DNA of 6,095 nt, taken from Bacteroidales bacterium. Its GTDB lineage: Bacteria; Bacteroidota; Bacteroidia; Bacteroidales; UBA932. The notes under the pieces are model-generated. The model was not told where the DNA came from, did not search any database, and saw nothing but the letters and a program-made list of their open reading frames with translations. Shown here piece after piece: positions 5,558-6,095 of this stretch; within the stretch, counting starts at the first letter, position 1; each line of letters starts with the position of its first letter. The translations under genes were made by a program, and so were the position numbers. The DNA is taken from NCBI GenBank assembly GCA_024681565.1, contig JAILAO010000013.1, forward strand, positions 1 to 6,095. The letters are read 5' to 3'.

Positions 5558-6095
5558 ATGAGATACTGGATCACCTTGCTGGCGGCATTGGTTTCGACCT
5601 TTGCCGTCTTTGGTCGTGAACAGGAAGTCCGCGATCTGTCCATCCAAGTCAAGCTCTCTGCTTCAGGCGATGCCCTGATCCACGAGAGCTGGAATGTCGA
5701 TACCGGTACGACGATTACCGAATGGTACCTCCCCCGGACCAACCTCGGAGATATCGAAATCCGGGATTTCCGCGTATTCAGTGACGGCGTCCTCCTCTCC
5801 GATGACGGCGAGTGGGATACCGAGCGCACCCGCAAGCAGAAAGCCGGACGCTATGGCATCGTGCACAAATATGACGGAGTCGAACTCTGCTGGGGCATCG
5901 GCGAATATGGAGAGCATGTCTTTGAGCCGGTCTATGTAATGACCCATGCGGTCAAAACCCTCAACGACTACGATATGCTCCACCTCCAGCTTGTGACGGA
6001 TGAACTCGCGGCTCCGCCGCAGCATGTCCGGGTGACCATCCAGTTGGATACGGCGATGCATGCCCGGCTGGACACGGCCAACTGCCGGGCCTGGG
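5558..6095 (+). CDS. DUF2207-like predicted membrane protein, N-terminal part (3' end outside window)
   Basis: The frame is open from ATG 5558 to the right edge, giving 179 residues and no stop. Residues 1-19 look like a signal peptide (MRYWITLLAALVSTFAVFG) with likely cleavage before Arg20. The exported part begins with a pattern typical of the DUF2207 N-terminal domain: EVRDLSIQVKLSASGDALIHESW (22-44, short charged beta strands ending in an 'E.W' motif), then EWYLPRTNLGDIEIRDFRVF and later YVMTHAVKTLNDYD and LQLVTDE. Full-length relatives are usually around 550-650 residues with membrane helices in the C-terminal half, not visible here. Family assignment rests on this pattern and on the neighbour: DUF2207 genes commonly follow lemA. 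Function is unknown; an envelope role is inferred. The start two bases after the lemA stop, without a ribosome binding site, suggests translational coupling. Confidence 0.82.
   Translation, partial: MRYWITLLAALVSTFAVFGREQEVRDLSIQVKLSASGDALIHESWNVDTGTTITEWYLPRTNLGDIEIRDFRVFSDGVLLSDDGEWDTERTRKQKAGRYGIVHKYDGVELCWGIGEYGEHVFEPVYVMTHAVKTLNDYDMLHLQLVTDELAAPPQHVRVTIQLDTAMHARLDTANCRAW

Noticed and set aside
5545..6061. Minus-strand open frames under the DUF2207 gene
   Set aside because: They overlap a plus-strand gene that has a signal peptide and operon context, and neither resembles a known family.

Overview
The window looks like chromosomal DNA from a Bacteroidota (Bacteroidales-type) bacterium with fairly GC-rich coding sequence. 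Three things point there: a full-length hybrid two-component system (HTCS) regulator, an architecture typical of the phylum; promoter-like TAnnTTTG elements; and gene starts without Shine-Dalgarno sequences. I cannot name the genus.

Layout: (1) 3-701 (+) is the 3' part of an ATP-dependent phosphoenolpyruvate carboxykinase gene (pckA). (2) 717-753 is a strong hairpin with A- and T-flanked arms, placed to terminate both convergent genes. (3) 772-4623 (-) is one intact 1283-residue HTCS protein: signal peptide, 14 propeller repeats, Y_Y_Y domain, one membrane segment, histidine kinase, receiver and AraC-type DNA-binding domain. (4) 4624-5006 is the divergent intergenic region. It holds a direct repeat ATTGACCG at 22-bp spacing, a TATCTTTG promoter element, a rho-independent terminator only about 30 bp downstream of that element, and two further promoter-like sites facing lemA. 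(5) 5007-5555 (+) is a LemA-family membrane protein. (6) 5558-6095 (+) is the start of a DUF2207-like envelope protein, two bases after lemA and cut by the window end.

The genes have no obvious shared pathway: gluconeogenesis or anaerobic PEP carboxylation (pckA), extracytoplasmic sensing with direct transcriptional output (HTCS), and an envelope operon of unknown role (lemA-DUF2207). No SusC/SusD or glycan-degrading enzyme is visible, so the usual HTCS partner locus is not in this window.

The least explained part is 4699-4838. The AraC-like direct repeat sits just upstream of a promoter that lacks a clear -33 box, followed by a terminator with no annotated gene to terminate. A coherent but unproven reading is a short RNA controlled by the adjacent regulator. 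The rest of the window is ordinary, well-known families; I see no new multi-gene system.
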